A DNA stretch of 64,000 nucleotides from Nitrincola tibetensis (GTDB lineage: Bacteria > Pseudomonadota > Gammaproteobacteria > Pseudomonadales > Balneatricaceae). The notes below the pieces were generated by a model. It ran no database searches and was not told where the DNA came from. It was given only the letters and a program-made list of their open reading frames with translations. Position 1 is the stretch's first letter; every line of letters begins with the position of its first letter. The stretch is taken from the NCBI RefSeq assembly GCF_003284585.1, contig NZ_QKRX01000006.1, positions 62,001 to 126,000 on the forward strand. Direction: 5' to 3'. Of the stretch, positions 23,476-33,384 are shown piece by piece. Made by a program: the position numbers and the translations under genes.

Positions 23476-24843
23476 ATGCCACACTACACACAGGATACTA
23501 TCGCCGCTCAAGCCACTGCACCGGGGAAAGGTGGCGTCGGGATTATCCGAGTATCAGGGCCCGGCTGTGTAAAAATTGCCGAAACTCTTCTGAAGTTAGT
23601 CCCCAAACCTAGATATGCTCATTATGGAGATTTCTTTTCTCGCGATGGAAATGTAATAGATCAAGGCATTGCCCTGTATTTTCCTGGCCCAAATTCATTT
23701 ACAGGAGAGGATGTCCTTGAGTTTCAGGCACATGGCGGCCCAGTTGTCATGGATTTCATCCTGCAAAATGTTATTGCCTTGGGTGCTAGAACAGCAAGGC
23801 CTGGAGAGTTTAGCGAGCGGGCCTTCCTGAATGACAAACTCGATCTTGCGCAAGCCGAAGCTATTTCAGATCTAATTAACAGCACTTCTGCACAGGCCGC
23901 ACGATGTGCGCTTCGATCGTTGCAAGGTGAGTTTTCGAAACGCATTCATAAACTCGTTGAGCGGCTGATTCTGCTAAGGATCTATGTGGAAGCGGCCATC
24001 GACTTCCCAGAAGAGGAAATTGATTTTCTGGCCGATGGCAAAGTGCAAAGTGATCTTATCCACATTATGCAGGACTTAATGGATGTGCAAAAAGAAGCCC
24101 ATCAAGGCAGCCTAATGCGTGAGGGCATGAATGTAGTGATTGCGGGCAAGCCAAATGCGGGAAAATCAAGTTTACTCAATGCTCTGGCTGGTCGTGAAAC
24201 GGCTATTGTAACCGATATTGCCGGTACCACCCGCGATGTGCTTCGCGAACATATCCACATTGATGGTATGCCGCTGCATATTATCGACACAGCAGGTTTA
24301 CGCGATGCACCCGACAAAGTCGAGCAGATTGGAATCAACAGAGCATGGGAAGAAATCCATAAAGCAGACCGTATTTTAATGGTAGTGGACTCCAGCGAAA
24401 CACTTGCGCACACACCAGAGGAAATTTGGCCGGAGTTCGTTGCCCAACTGACGCACACCTCTCATATTACTGTTATACGCAATAAGATCGATCTACAGGC
24501 CGAGAAGCCCGAACTCATTAGTAACAGTGATTACTCACTCATTTCTATTTCAGCCAAACAAGGGCAGGGAATAGACTTATTAAGAGAGCACCTGAAAGCC
24601 TGTATGGGATTTAGCAGTACAACGGAGGGGGGCTTTATGGCTCGCCGTCGTCATCTTGATGCGTTAGAGCGCGCTCAACAACAGTTAGAGAAGGGCTTAG
24701 AACAGCTGCAAGACTTCAGTGCTGGAGAACTACTGGCAGAAGATCTACGCGCCGCACAGCAGAGTTTAGGAGAGATTACAGGGGAGTTTACACCCGATGA
24801 TCTACTCGGACGTATTTTTTCGAGTTTTTGTATTGGGAAGTAA
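23476..24843 (+). CDS. mnmE: tRNA modification GTPase MnmE
   Basis: MnmE works with MnmG to put the cmnm5 group on U34 of certain tRNAs. The 455-residue protein has the N-terminal folate-binding domain, a helical domain holding an inserted G domain (G1 GKPNAGKS at 224-231, TTRD, DTAG, NKID) and the C-terminal CIGK with the essential cysteine. Its partner gene mnmG lies 28.6 kb away instead of directly downstream, because a block of accessory genes stands between them. Confidence 0.98.
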   Translation: MPHYTQDTIAAQATAPGKGGVGIIRVSGPGCVKIAETLLKLVPKPRYAHYGDFFSRDGNVIDQGIALYFPGPNSFTGEDVLEFQAHGGPVVMDFILQNVIALGARTARPGEFSERAFLNDKLDLAQAEAISDLINSTSAQAARCALRSLQGEFSKRIHKLVERLILLRIYVEAAIDFPEEEIDFLADGKVQSDLIHIMQDLMDVQKEAHQGSLMREGMNVVIAGKPNAGKSSLLNALAGRETAIVTDIAGTTRDVLREHIHIDGMPLHIIDTAGLRDAPDKVEQIGINRAWEEIHKADRILMVVDSSETLAHTPEEIWPEFVAQLTHTSHITVIRNKIDLQAEKPELISNSDYSLISISAKQGQGIDLLREHLKACMGFSSTTEGGFMARRRHLDALERAQQQLEKGLEQLQDFSAGELLAEDLRAAQQSLGEITGEFTPDDLLGRIFSSFCIGK

Positions 24844-24972
24844 AGTCATCGGAACTCAACCAACAAATAGAGAATCTGCATATTCTTAGTTCACTCTCTC
24901 ACTGTGGATAAACAGGGTATCTTCTTCTATATTTAGCCAGTTGAGTTGCTTATATTTAATCAAAGGAATGGC

Positions 24973-27435
24973 ATGATGGCAAAAAAAGACTTAGATAGTT
25001 CAGTCAGCCAAAAACTGGATAATTTGCGAAATACTTACAAAGCACACTTGGGTGAATACAAAACTGAATTAGAAAACATCTGGTTAGCAATAAACAAAGA
25101 TCCTAGACAACTGGAAAGTCTCATATCGATTGCACATCGTCTTAGCGGTTCAGGAAAGGTATATGGTTTTACAGAGCTATCCTTGCTTGCTAAGGCGTTA
25201 GAAGAAGCCTCTAATACTGCAGTTACTCTTTCAAAGCCCGAATTAACAGCTGCCTTAGCTGAGCCTTTACACGCACTGCTTACTGTTCTTGATAGAGATT
25301 CTATTATTGATAGTAATAACACTCTGAAATCCGTAACAAGTGTTGAAAACCCTTCTATTGATAAAAATGAGGCTGTCAATTTACTCCTAATTGATGATGA
25401 TCCGGACTTTTCAGTACAAATCAGTGAAATACTCAAACATCGTGGATATTCCATCAAATATCAGGAAGACATAAACCAACTTGAACAAGCGGTAGCAGAG
25501 TATGAACCTCTAGCACTGATCGTTGATATGGACTTTTCTGGACAGCGTTTTGCTGGCGCGAATAAAGTAGGACTATGGCGCCAAAAAGATGGAGCGCCTT
25601 TGCCTGTAATTTTTATTTCGGCTTTTGACTCTTTTGATGTTCGTCTTGCTGCCGTGCGAGCAGCTGGCAATCATTTCCTCAGAAAACCGCTTGATGTTTC
25701 AAAATTAATATCATTGCTTCAATCAGAGCTAAACCTCGCTCCAAGCGAACCATACAGAATAATGATAGTAGATGATGACCGCGATCTTTTAAGCTTATAT
25801 GGAACAGTACTTTCAAATGCGGGCTACAGTGTTTCGATGGCAACGTGTGCTGAAGATGCAATCGCTATGCTTGAACTTGAGCAGCCAGAGTTGATACTAA
25901 TCGACGTATACATGCCAAGCTGTAGCGGTATTGAGCTAGGAAGAATTATTCGGCAGCATGAAGAATTTGCCACTATACCTTTGCTATTTATGTCAGCAGC
26001 AGGGGATACCGATATACAGCTCGCCTGTGCTCGGCTAACAAGCGATGAATTTATAAATAAACCGATTGAGCCATGGCGTTTGCTGATGGTCATAAAATCA
26101 CGGGTTTTGCGGGGGCGATTGTTACGGGCCAAAACGGGTTCGTTAACACTCTCAGAAACCTCCGTTAGTCAAGATATGTTAACAGGACTTCCTAAGTTCG
26201 CGAAAATACGTTCCATACTCGATAATATACTGCAAAATAGAGACCCAAAAGCGTTAATTGCTGTTGTAAAAATTGATCTACGGAATTTTCATACAATTAA
26301 TAATTTATACGGTTACTATTTTGGAGACCAAGTACTTCAGAGACTTGCTTGGGAGTTGACTCAGTGCCTAGATGCAAAGGATATATTGTGCCGAGAAAGT
26401 GCAGATGAGTTTATACTGCTAATTTCTAATCATAATTCTGAGTACTCTATCAATCAATTCATCAGATCACTCAATATAGCGGTTGATAATACAAATGATG
26501 CAGAGAAGCACACCAATATAGCTTTGTCAGCCGATATAGGCATAGCATGTGCCTCAAACGAAACTAAAAATGCGGATGATTTGCTTGATCAAGCGGATGC
26601 TGCTTTATTCAACGCAAAAAAATCTCCAACTGCTGACGTATGCTATTACAAGTCTTGGATGAAAGATAAAGAGAAAAATCATTTTTCTTTAGCTAGGTCT
26701 ATTATAAAAGGGCTCGAGAAAGAAGAGTTCATATCGGTTTACCAACCCATCTTTTCGGTTAGTACTGGCAAACTCATGGGGTTTGAAGCGCTCGCACGCT
26801 GGCAACATCCAGATAAAAAAGTGCTAGGCCCTGGAGACTTCATCCCTTTAATGGAAGAACAAGGGCTAATATCAAAACTCACAGAACAAATGTTAAGCCA
26901 GAGTCTAACTCGACTTTCATCTTGGCAAGAAAAACAACCTGACTTATTCATGTCCATCAATTTATCAGCACAGGATATTCAAAAGCCCACATTCTTATCA
27001 CATCTGAGATATCTAATTGCGCATCACCGTTTAATCCCAGACAGAGTCATTTTAGAGATAACCGAATCACTGTTACTGTCTGATTGGCAACAGGCTAGCA
27101 ACGTGCTAAATGCTCTTAAAGAGATAGGCGTCAGATTAGCTTTGGATGATTTTGGCACGGGTTATAGTTCTCTGAGTTATTTGCAACGAATTAATGCTGC
27201 AAAATTAAAGATCGATCGTAGTTTTATACAGCAATCGACCCAAACAGGTGATTCACGACTTCTACAATCGATAGTACAACTGGGAAAAACCATGAACATG
27301 AGTGTTATTGCAGAAGGAGTTGAACAAGTTCAAGAACTGAATTTCCTACGTATAATTGGTTGTGATCAATATCAAGGGTTCCTAAAGGCTAAACCCATGC
27401 TCGCAGAGGAAGTGGAGCGTGATCTATGGATATGA
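24973..27435 (+). CDS. Hpt-REC-REC-GGDEF(degenerate)-EAL c-di-GMP signalling protein
   Basis: With the ATG at 24973 (AAAGGA five bases before it; an ATG one codon later has an eight-base spacer) the protein has 820 residues. In order: an Hpt domain with phosphorylatable H55 in AHRLSGSGK; two receiver domains with acceptor aspartates near D185 and D311; a GGDEF domain whose signature is SADEF (476-480), so probably no cyclase activity; and an EAL domain with EAL at 605-607, NLSAQ, EITES, DDFGTGYSS and EGVE all present, so probably an active c-di-GMP phosphodiesterase. It is soluble. The codons look more AT-rich than those of mnmE. It converges on the kinase genes and mirrors the cyclase at 33.4-35.0 kb. 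Confidence 0.9.
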   Translation: MMAKKDLDSSVSQKLDNLRNTYKAHLGEYKTELENIWLAINKDPRQLESLISIAHRLSGSGKVYGFTELSLLAKALEEASNTAVTLSKPELTAALAEPLHALLTVLDRDSIIDSNNTLKSVTSVENPSIDKNEAVNLLLIDDDPDFSVQISEILKHRGYSIKYQEDINQLEQAVAEYEPLALIVDMDFSGQRFAGANKVGLWRQKDGAPLPVIFISAFDSFDVRLAAVRAAGNHFLRKPLDVSKLISLLQSELNLAPSEPYRIMIVDDDRDLLSLYGTVLSNAGYSVSMATCAEDAIAMLELEQPELILIDVYMPSCSGIELGRIIRQHEEFATIPLLFMSAAGDTDIQLACARLTSDEFINKPIEPWRLLMVIKSRVLRGRLLRAKTGSLTLSETSVSQDMLTGLPKFAKIRSILDNILQNRDPKALIAVVKIDLRNFHTINNLYGYYFGDQVLQRLAWELTQCLDAKDILCRESADEFILLISNHNSEYSINQFIRSLNIAVDNTNDAEKHTNIALSADIGIACASNETKNADDLLDQADAALFNAKKSPTADVCYYKSWMKDKEKNHFSLARSIIKGLEKEEFISVYQPIFSVSTGKLMGFEALARWQHPDKKVLGPGDFIPLMEEQGLISKLTEQMLSQSLTRLSSWQEKQPDLFMSINLSAQDIQKPTFLSHLRYLIAHHRLIPDRVILEITESLLLSDWQQASNVLNALKEIGVRLALDDFGTGYSSLSYLQRINAAKLKIDRSFIQQSTQTGDSRLLQSIVQLGKTMNMSVIAEGVEQVQELNFLRIIGCDQYQGFLKAKPMLAEEVERDLWI

Positions 27436-27518
27436 CAAATACTTAAAAAACTGTATAGATTGCCTCAAACAGGGAAGTCTTGCTCGTACAAAACAAAAAC
27501 TACCCAGATATAATCGGC

Positions 27519-30485
27519 TTATTTCTCAGTCTTTCTAATACGAAAGCCAATCTCATTAATTAACTGCTCGACTGATACACGTGATTTAAGCAGAGCCAGC
27601 TCAACCCTTTCGAGTTGATGACTCGACAGATCTGTGCCAGATAGCACTATTACCTTAGCATCGGGCTGACAGGCACGGATCTCCGGTAGCAAGTCCCAAC
27701 CCGAACCGTCAGGTAACCCTATGTCTAGCAGTACAACATCAAACCAAGCCTGGAGTAGAGCACTTCTAGCCTCTTCAAGTGAATGTGCGGATATAAATTC
27801 AATTTGGTCACCGACCATCGCACAGATCACTTCCTGCAGATCAGCATCATCTTCTATGTGTAAAACTCGGGGCCCATGCTCTCGCTGCGTCGTAAGTTGA
27901 CCCTGGACTAGGTCTAAAAGCCGAAGCTGATCAATCGGTTTCGCTAACCATTCAATATTCGATACATCGCCATTGAGCGAAAGCCGACCTTCCTCCATTT
28001 TTGCTGAGACAACTAGAATAGGTAGATCCGATGTTTTCTGTTCTGCACGCAGTTGACGAATAATATCAAGACCACTTATATCAGGTAACATTAAATCTAG
28101 GCATATCAGATCGTAGTGGATATGGATTATAGCTTTTAATGTCTCGGTGCCATTGTAGACGACGTCTACTTGATAGCCCGCCTCATTGAGCATGATGCTC
28201 AAGAGATTGGCTACATCTTGATCATCTTCTACAATCAAAATACGAGGCGCTTGTGTATTCGTTGTTGGCAATGCAGGCAGAACCACTGCTGAATGAACAA
28301 TAGGTAGCTCAAAGAAAAAACGCGCACCCTTACCTTCTTCAGATTCGTAATCGATACGTCCCCCCATTTTTTCGACTAACTCACGGGTAATTGCTAATCC
28401 CAAGCCTGTACCCTCTTTTGCACGAGTATCGGATGCATCTGCCTGAGCAAAACGTTGAAATATTTTGCCACGAAACGAATCAGCTATGCCTCGACCATTA
28501 TCAATCACACTAATAATCACTTTTGTGTCACTTACATCGGCCTTGATCCTGACCTCGTCATGATCCGGAGAAAACTTAATAGCATTGGATAACAGATTAG
28601 CCAGCACTTGCATTAAGCGTTGAGTATCAACATAAACGCGTGTATCGGATAAATCGCCTGATATAAATGAAAGCCTTATACCTCTATCACTACCGTAATC
28701 TTGATTAGACTCTACAGCCTGCTCAATTAAAGGCATCAAAGGTTGAACTTCCATATCATAATGCAATTTGCCAGCTGTAATCTTTTCAATGTCCAACAGG
28801 TCATTAATTAGGTGCGTTAAACGCTTACTGTTTCGGTGTGCTGTCGCCAGAAGTTTTTGAGCCTTTTCGGGAAGATCACCCAAACCACCACCAATTAATA
28901 ATCCCAAGGCCCCAGAAATTGAAGTCAAGGGTGTGCGCAGTTCATGACTGACCGTGGAAATAAATTCACTTTTCATTTTATCTAAGCGTTTCCGTTCGCT
29001 GATATCTTCAGCTATACCAAGATAGCCCGTTATGTCTCCAGTATCATTGCGCATGGTAGTGACTACCAATGACACTGGAATAGGCCGACGGGTCTTGTGC
29101 AAGTAAGTCCAATCGCGCTTTTCCGCCCCATTTTGTTCGGCTTTTTCAACAAACACCCTAAAACCATTAACCGGGTAACCGAGAGCTGCGCTCAGTTCCG
29201 CTGATCGTTGTTCAACTTCTTCAGCTAAATGCAGTAATGCAGGGGTTTCCTTACCGACTAGATCAGCTCCACTGAAGCCCAACATACGTTCAGCGCCTTT
29301 GTTAAAGACAGTAATGACGCCATCTTTGTCGGTAGCGATAATCGATATTTCGGATGCAGAATCGAGAACATTCGTCAGAAATCTTTCTACTTCACGAACG
29401 GCAAGGTTAGCTGCCTTTTGTTCCTTAGCTAAGCGATTCATTGCCCGCGCCAATGCCTTTACTTCCGGATTACCCTTGTCGGGGAATACCTCATCTATCA
29501 GCCCATCATCAGCCATCTCTTCTATACGTTTGGTCATTTTTTCTAACGATTGCGTAAGGCTTCGTGCAAGCCATACACCAACGATTGCAACGAAAACCGT
29601 TAAAATAAGTGCAATTAATAAAAATTGGCGAAAAGACGCTTGAGCGGGTGCTATCACCTCGCTATAGGGAATAGCTCGCAGTACGATCCAGTTTAGAGAA
29701 CTCAGTTGAATTGTCGCTACTAAAAACGAGCGTTGTTGATCATCAAATAAAATGCTAGGCGGAGCCAAGGTTAAGGCTGCATCTACTAAAACATCTGTAC
29801 CCTTTTCGGGCAGAGGTTCTGGTTTTTCAAAGCGCTCGCGCATGGAAACAAATAGGCGATGTTGCGGATCAATTATTAATGTTATTGCATGGTTTTCAAA
29901 GTCAGATCGAATATCCTCCTTCAGTAATGGAGTATTCGCAAGATCGAGTATCCCTCCAGCATAAGCTAGAATGTCTCCATCGGATGATAATACGGGTTGC
30001 AGATAGGAAATTAAGGGTAAGCCAGTCACTCGCCCCAAAATAGGCTCCGAAATCACTGCTGCTTTTGTTCGCTGTGCTCTTTGGAAATGAGGACGGTCAG
30101 TGTAGTTTGTACCTAAACGACCCTCCGTAAATTGACTCTCTGCAATGGCCGTTGCATTGGCATCGAATACCAAAAGACCATCAGGAAAAAGGTCCTTGGC
30201 AACCGAGGGCTGATTTAGGAGCATTTTAAGTACCTGAGTATCGAGTAATTCTCCATTTTCATTGAGTAAACGCGCAGCAAATCCCTCTAGACCAAGTACA
30301 CGTTGCTGTTGAGTCAGTTCAAGCTCCGTTGCTAATCGATGTATTTCTGACACATTGCGTTCAGAAACCACCAATTCAATATCTGCTATTTTTAATTTGT
30401 ATACGGTCAGTAACATACCGCCAACCAATAGGCTACTGATGAAAAGTACAAGAAAGATAATTCGCATGCTCAACGAAATATTCAT
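27519..30485 (-). CDS. Membrane hybrid sensor histidine kinase (Cache-HAMP-PAS-HK-REC-REC)
   Basis: The 988-residue protein has a membrane segment at about 8-30, a periplasmic Cache-type sensor domain (about 31-285), a second membrane segment (287-310), HAMP (to about 365) and PAS (about 370-500). A HisKA domain carries H514 in SHELRTPL. The ATPase domain has N, G1 (DNGRGI) and G2 (GTGLGLAI) boxes near 630-710. Two receivers have acceptor aspartates near D797 and D921. It should sense an outside ligand and autophosphorylate. Its start overlaps the stop of the upstream kinase gene as TGATG. Likely phosphate targets are the two Hpt proteins of the cluster. Confidence 0.9.
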   Translation of the reverse strand: MNISLSMRIIFLVLFISSLLVGGMLLTVYKLKIADIELVVSERNVSEIHRLATELELTQQQRVLGLEGFAARLLNENGELLDTQVLKMLLNQPSVAKDLFPDGLLVFDANATAIAESQFTEGRLGTNYTDRPHFQRAQRTKAAVISEPILGRVTGLPLISYLQPVLSSDGDILAYAGGILDLANTPLLKEDIRSDFENHAITLIIDPQHRLFVSMRERFEKPEPLPEKGTDVLVDAALTLAPPSILFDDQQRSFLVATIQLSSLNWIVLRAIPYSEVIAPAQASFRQFLLIALILTVFVAIVGVWLARSLTQSLEKMTKRIEEMADDGLIDEVFPDKGNPEVKALARAMNRLAKEQKAANLAVREVERFLTNVLDSASEISIIATDKDGVITVFNKGAERMLGFSGADLVGKETPALLHLAEEVEQRSAELSAALGYPVNGFRVFVEKAEQNGAEKRDWTYLHKTRRPIPVSLVVTTMRNDTGDITGYLGIAEDISERKRLDKMKSEFISTVSHELRTPLTSISGALGLLIGGGLGDLPEKAQKLLATAHRNSKRLTHLINDLLDIEKITAGKLHYDMEVQPLMPLIEQAVESNQDYGSDRGIRLSFISGDLSDTRVYVDTQRLMQVLANLLSNAIKFSPDHDEVRIKADVSDTKVIISVIDNGRGIADSFRGKIFQRFAQADASDTRAKEGTGLGLAITRELVEKMGGRIDYESEEGKGARFFFELPIVHSAVVLPALPTTNTQAPRILIVEDDQDVANLLSIMLNEAGYQVDVVYNGTETLKAIIHIHYDLICLDLMLPDISGLDIIRQLRAEQKTSDLPILVVSAKMEEGRLSLNGDVSNIEWLAKPIDQLRLLDLVQGQLTTQREHGPRVLHIEDDADLQEVICAMVGDQIEFISAHSLEEARSALLQAWFDVVLLDIGLPDGSGWDLLPEIRACQPDAKVIVLSGTDLSSHQLERVELALLKSRVSVEQLINEIGFRIRKTEK

Positions 30486-33346
30486 CAGCTACATACCTCA
30501 GGTAACAAAATATAAAACTCACCACCACCGCCAGCAGCCTCTCGATAGTTGACCTCGCCCCCAAGCTGTTGGCTTATCTCTCGAGTGATTGCCAACCCCA
30601 ACCCTGTACCTGGTAGCTTGCGAGTATCGCTGCTGTCTGCTTGAGAAAAACGTTGAAATAGCTGACTACGGAACACAGGGTCAACCCCAGGACCATGATC
30701 TCGCACAATCACTTCTACAGCACACTCTTTCTGCTCGACACTTACTTCAACACTTTCATTTTCAGGGGAGTATTTAATTGCGTTTGAAAGCAAGTTGGTC
30801 AGTGCCTGTATAAAGCGTGGTCCATCAACGTTAACCCAAATATCCGGCCAGGTAGGAGTAGTCTTGATTGTTACCCTGTGCTGATCACCGTAACTAATCA
30901 TGGACTCTACGGCATCATCAATTAAAGGGCCTAGCGCTTGTACACACATATTCAACGTCATTTTACCCGCAACCAGCTTTTCCATATCTAACAGATCATT
31001 GATCAAAGTTGCCAGACGCTGTACGTTACGCTCGGCGTTACTCAGCAATATATTTGCTTTATCAGGCAAGGTTCCCGCTGCTCCCCCAGAGAGCAATCCT
31101 AACGAGCCTTTGATAGATGTAAGCGGTGTGCGCAACTCGTGACTAACAGTAGCGATAAACTGATCTTTCATTTTATCCAGCTTGCGCCGTTCAGTGATAT
31201 CTTCAATCAAAGACCAAATGACCCGCCTACCGTCTTGTTCCTCGCTAAGCATCCCTTGTAAACGCACGGGATAGCGGCTGCCATCTTTGCGAATATACTC
31301 TTTTTCAAAGGGGCCATAGCGGCCTATCCTTGTTAAATCAGCAAGAGCTTTCTCTTCTTCAAGTTGAAAGTCAATCGGTGTTATATCCTTGTAACTCAAG
31401 GCAACAAACTCTTCGCGGGTATAACCCGTTGGTGCCAAAACAGCATCATTTAAGTCGATAAACTGCCCACTTTCAAAGTCATTCAGCGCAATGCCAATAG
31501 GAGAAAATTCAAACAAGCCTCTAAGACGAGCTTCATTGCGTGCCAACTTCAGACGTGCCAACTCCTGCTCATGAATATCTTGTAAATATCCATGCCATAA
31601 AACACTACCATCCATAAGACGCTCTGGCCGAGCCTGCCCAGAAATCCAACGATAATCATTACCCTCGCTGCGCACACGAAAAGTAGCTTGCCAGTATTCT
31701 AACGAATCTGCCGAATACTCGATTGTATTGCTTACCTTATCTAAATCATCAGGATGAATTCGGGTAAATGCAGGGCTCGCGTCATAAGCTGCTGCTTCTG
31801 GAGTCAGACCATATAGACTCTGAATCTGTGGTGAACTGAAAGGGAATGACATATGCCCATCAGAATAAAGACGAAACTGATAAATAACGCCTGGCAACTG
31901 CGCCATTAGCTTTGTTAAACGCTCACTACTTAGGCTATTCGTTAATGCATCAGAAAGCCAACCTGCCAGCAAGCGCATAAACAGCTGTTCGCTTTCATCA
32001 AATTCATCAGCTCGGGGGCGACTGGACGAAAAATTCAATGTACCAAATGCTTGGCCATCAACTTCAATCGTTATTCCAGCATAAGAGCCAAGTGGATTAT
32101 CCCGATAGCAAGGATGGGAATAAAATTCACTCAGCTCGGCATTCGCAATAAACAGCTCATGTCTTTCAACTAAAAGATGGCCGGAAAATAGTAATTGACA
32201 CCAAGTTTGATCAAGTGAGAATTGTTGCCCAAACACAACACCCACATTAGGAACTGCATCCATCCACCGAACCGTATAGACGTCACCTTCTATCTGGCTG
32301 ATAATTGCAAGATCCGCTTTTAAATATTTTCTAGCGGTTATTAGCGCATTTTGTATTTTGCTGTCTAGCGTATCCCCAGAAGCAAAGGCAATATCATTAA
32401 GCAACATCAACGCATCATGATGTTTATTCATCTGACTCAGCGCATTACGCTCACGAGTAATATCCACAATAAAGCCTTCAAGGATTTCGGGATATTGTGG
32501 ATCATTGCGTATACATTTACCGCGTTCCTCGACCCAACGCCAATGTCCATCACGATGGCGCACACGATATTCAACATGCCATTGCTCATTCATTGCCATC
32601 GCAGATGCAACAGCTTCGTCCAAACCTTGAGCATCATCAGGATGAATTAAATCAGCATAGCAAACCCGTTTATTGCCAATGAGATCATCTGCCGAATAGC
32701 CACTGACACGATCAACTTGACCACTGATATACAGCATTGTCCAATTGTTATCCGGTAAACAGCGATACGTGACACCTGGCATATTATCGATTAGAGAGGA
32801 CATCTCATCTCGACTTGCGATCAGCTCAGACTCTAAATTTGTATAGGCTGAACGAGTCATTTCATCGGCTTGTATCAGCTCCTCAACAGTACCCGCAAAG
32901 TCTACAAGCATATCGATCTGCTCTAAAGATAAGCTTCGGGCAACCGTATCTATCAAGCATAGGGTACCAATTCGATAACCTTTGCTCGTATGAAGAGGGA
33001 CGCCCGCATAAAAACGGATATTCGGTGCGTTTATAACAAGCGGATTATCAAAAAAACGAGAATCGTCCAACGCATTTTCGACGATCAATGGAACATTACC
33101 GAGAATAGCATGGCCGCAAAAAGAAATATCACGTGGTGTTTCCTGCGCCTCTAACCCCTGACGAGACTTAAACCACTGCCGATCCTTGTCAATCAAGGAT
33201 ACCAAAACAATAGGCATTGAGAATATTTGACGAACTAGGCGCGTGATGCGATCAAAACGTTCTTCCGCTCCACACGTGAGAAGGCAAGTTGCATCCAATG
33301 CCCGCTGACGCTCTGCTTCATTTTCAGGGACCGGTGGTCGTTTCAT
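30485..33346 (-). CDS. Soluble GAF-PAS-GAF-PAS-PAS sensor histidine kinase
   Basis: The 953-residue protein has no membrane segment. In order it shows a GAF domain (about 25-160), a PAS domain (185-305), a second GAF (320-480), two more PAS domains (485-605 and 610-725), HisKA with H736 in SHELRTPL, and an ATPase domain with DHGPGV and GTGLGLAI. It has no receiver, so it must pass phosphate to a separate protein, most simply the CheY-like regulator or the receivers encoded just upstream. The signal is unknown; GAF/PAS domains can hold heme, flavin or small molecules, and no chromophore cysteine can be named with confidence. Confidence 0.88.
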   Translation of the reverse strand: MKRPPVPENEAERQRALDATCLLTCGAEERFDRITRLVRQIFSMPIVLVSLIDKDRQWFKSRQGLEAQETPRDISFCGHAILGNVPLIVENALDDSRFFDNPLVINAPNIRFYAGVPLHTSKGYRIGTLCLIDTVARSLSLEQIDMLVDFAGTVEELIQADEMTRSAYTNLESELIASRDEMSSLIDNMPGVTYRCLPDNNWTMLYISGQVDRVSGYSADDLIGNKRVCYADLIHPDDAQGLDEAVASAMAMNEQWHVEYRVRHRDGHWRWVEERGKCIRNDPQYPEILEGFIVDITRERNALSQMNKHHDALMLLNDIAFASGDTLDSKIQNALITARKYLKADLAIISQIEGDVYTVRWMDAVPNVGVVFGQQFSLDQTWCQLLFSGHLLVERHELFIANAELSEFYSHPCYRDNPLGSYAGITIEVDGQAFGTLNFSSSRPRADEFDESEQLFMRLLAGWLSDALTNSLSSERLTKLMAQLPGVIYQFRLYSDGHMSFPFSSPQIQSLYGLTPEAAAYDASPAFTRIHPDDLDKVSNTIEYSADSLEYWQATFRVRSEGNDYRWISGQARPERLMDGSVLWHGYLQDIHEQELARLKLARNEARLRGLFEFSPIGIALNDFESGQFIDLNDAVLAPTGYTREEFVALSYKDITPIDFQLEEEKALADLTRIGRYGPFEKEYIRKDGSRYPVRLQGMLSEEQDGRRVIWSLIEDITERRKLDKMKDQFIATVSHELRTPLTSIKGSLGLLSGGAAGTLPDKANILLSNAERNVQRLATLINDLLDMEKLVAGKMTLNMCVQALGPLIDDAVESMISYGDQHRVTIKTTPTWPDIWVNVDGPRFIQALTNLLSNAIKYSPENESVEVSVEQKECAVEVIVRDHGPGVDPVFRSQLFQRFSQADSSDTRKLPGTGLGLAITREISQQLGGEVNYREAAGGGGEFYILLPEVCS

Positions 33347-33384
33347 TCAGTACCGTCCTAAATAGAATTTTGTAAGAAACTACT

